This document shows, in pieces, positions 6,233-6,352 of a stretch of DNA of 6,352 nt. The translations under genes and the position numbers were made by a program. How positions within the stretch are numbered: position 1 is the first letter of the stretch; every line of letters begins with the position of its first letter. This DNA comes from an uncultured Bacillota bacterium (lineage in GTDB: Bacteria > Bacillota_I > Bacilli_A > RFN20 > CAG-631): NCBI GenBank assembly GCA_902491575.1, contig CABUID010000030.1, forward strand, positions 1 through 6,352, read 5' to 3'. The notes under the pieces are model-generated. The model saw only the letters and a program-made list of their open reading frames with translations, ran no database searches and had not been told where the DNA came from.

Positions 6233-6352
6233 TTAAGTTAAAGTGGTTATAAAAACGATATGTTCTTCAGTCTTTTTTTTAGAATTCATAGATTTTTCTT
6301 CCAATAAGTCACCATTATTGGAAGAAACTTTCAATAAAGCACCAAGTGTCGA
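6233..6352 (-). CDS. C-terminal 39 codons of a convergent gene, 5' end outside window (unknown)
   Basis: Read on the minus strand, the frame is open from the right edge for 39 codons and stops with TAA at 6235-6233, immediately before the bidirectional terminator. That placement is the main argument that it is a real gene end. The segment opens with STLGALLKVSSNNGDLLEEK and ends EEHIVFITTLT. The pattern of helix, strand, polar turn and hydrophobic strand (IVFIT) is vaguely like the end of an ACT-type regulatory domain, as in homoserine dehydrogenases, but this is a weak inference from a very short stretch and I do not assign a function. The region also holds a 13-bp perfect inverted repeat. 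Confidence 0.5.
   Translation of the reverse strand, partial: STLGALLKVSSNNGDLLEEKSMNSKKKTEEHIVFITTLT
6295..6327. repeat. 13-bp perfect inverted repeat with 7-base spacer
   Basis: TTTCTTCCAATAA (6295-6307) and TTATTGGAAGAAA (6315-6327) are exact reverse complements around GTCACCA. The stem includes four G-C pairs. There is no T tract directly after it on either strand, so it is not a standard terminator. It lies inside the putative convergent coding end. Confidence 0.85.

Noticed and set aside
1..6352. CRISPR array, tRNA/rRNA, riboswitch, insertion sequence, defence or toxin-antitoxin genes.
   Set aside because: None is supported: no regularly spaced repeats apart from the in-gene 12-bp tandem, no structured RNA signature that I can recognise, and no transposase or toxin-like ORF.

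Overview
The window looks like chromosomal DNA from a low-GC Bacillota/Mycoplasmatota-type bacterium, for example an Erysipelotrichia-like or other Bacilli gut lineage. This is inferred from the AT-rich composition (roughly 30% GC by eye), strong Shine-Dalgarno sites, consensus SigA-like promoters and a lipoprotein with a Gram-positive type signal. TGA is used as a stop codon in pepF, and tryptophans are written TGG where I read the codons, so the code is the standard bacterial one and not the Mycoplasma/Spiroplasma code. No species call is supportable.

Layout from left to right. (1) Bases 1-930, minus strand: the N-terminal 310 residues of a secreted lipoprotein with a Ser/Pro/Glu repeat linker, running off the left edge, with a near-perfect promoter at 966-994. 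(2) Bases 1011-1043: a probable terminator for the next unit. (3) Bases 1074-4150, minus strand: two cytosolic metallopeptidases, oligoendopeptidase F (M3B) followed by an M18 aminopeptidase. They are joined by an ATGA stop/start overlap and are probably translationally coupled. A promoter, with an 18-bp perfect palindrome over its -35 region, precedes pepF. (4) Bases 4218-5126, minus strand: a complete Xer-type tyrosine recombinase with all catalytic residues. (5) Bases 5127-5289: a divergent intergenic region with promoters for both flanking genes and a 14-bp palindrome. (6) Bases 5290-6156, plus strand: a hemolysin III/PAQR (TrhA-like) seven-helix membrane protein with an unusual N-terminal coiled-coil extension of about 85 residues. 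(7) Bases 6186-6229: a strong, probably bidirectional terminator. (8) Bases 6233-6352, minus strand: the last 39 codons of a convergent gene of unknown identity, containing a 13-bp perfect inverted repeat.

Functionally, the clearest unit is the peptidase pair. An endopeptidase that cuts oligopeptides and an aminopeptidase that trims the products would recycle peptides to amino acids. The other genes look like ordinary neighbours. I do not see a defence island, CRISPR array, insertion sequence, tRNA/rRNA or riboswitch. The points most worth a second look are the coiled-coil/PAQR fusion, the long inverted repeat near the right edge, the palindrome in the pepF promoter and the in-frame 12-bp tandem repeat in the lipoprotein.
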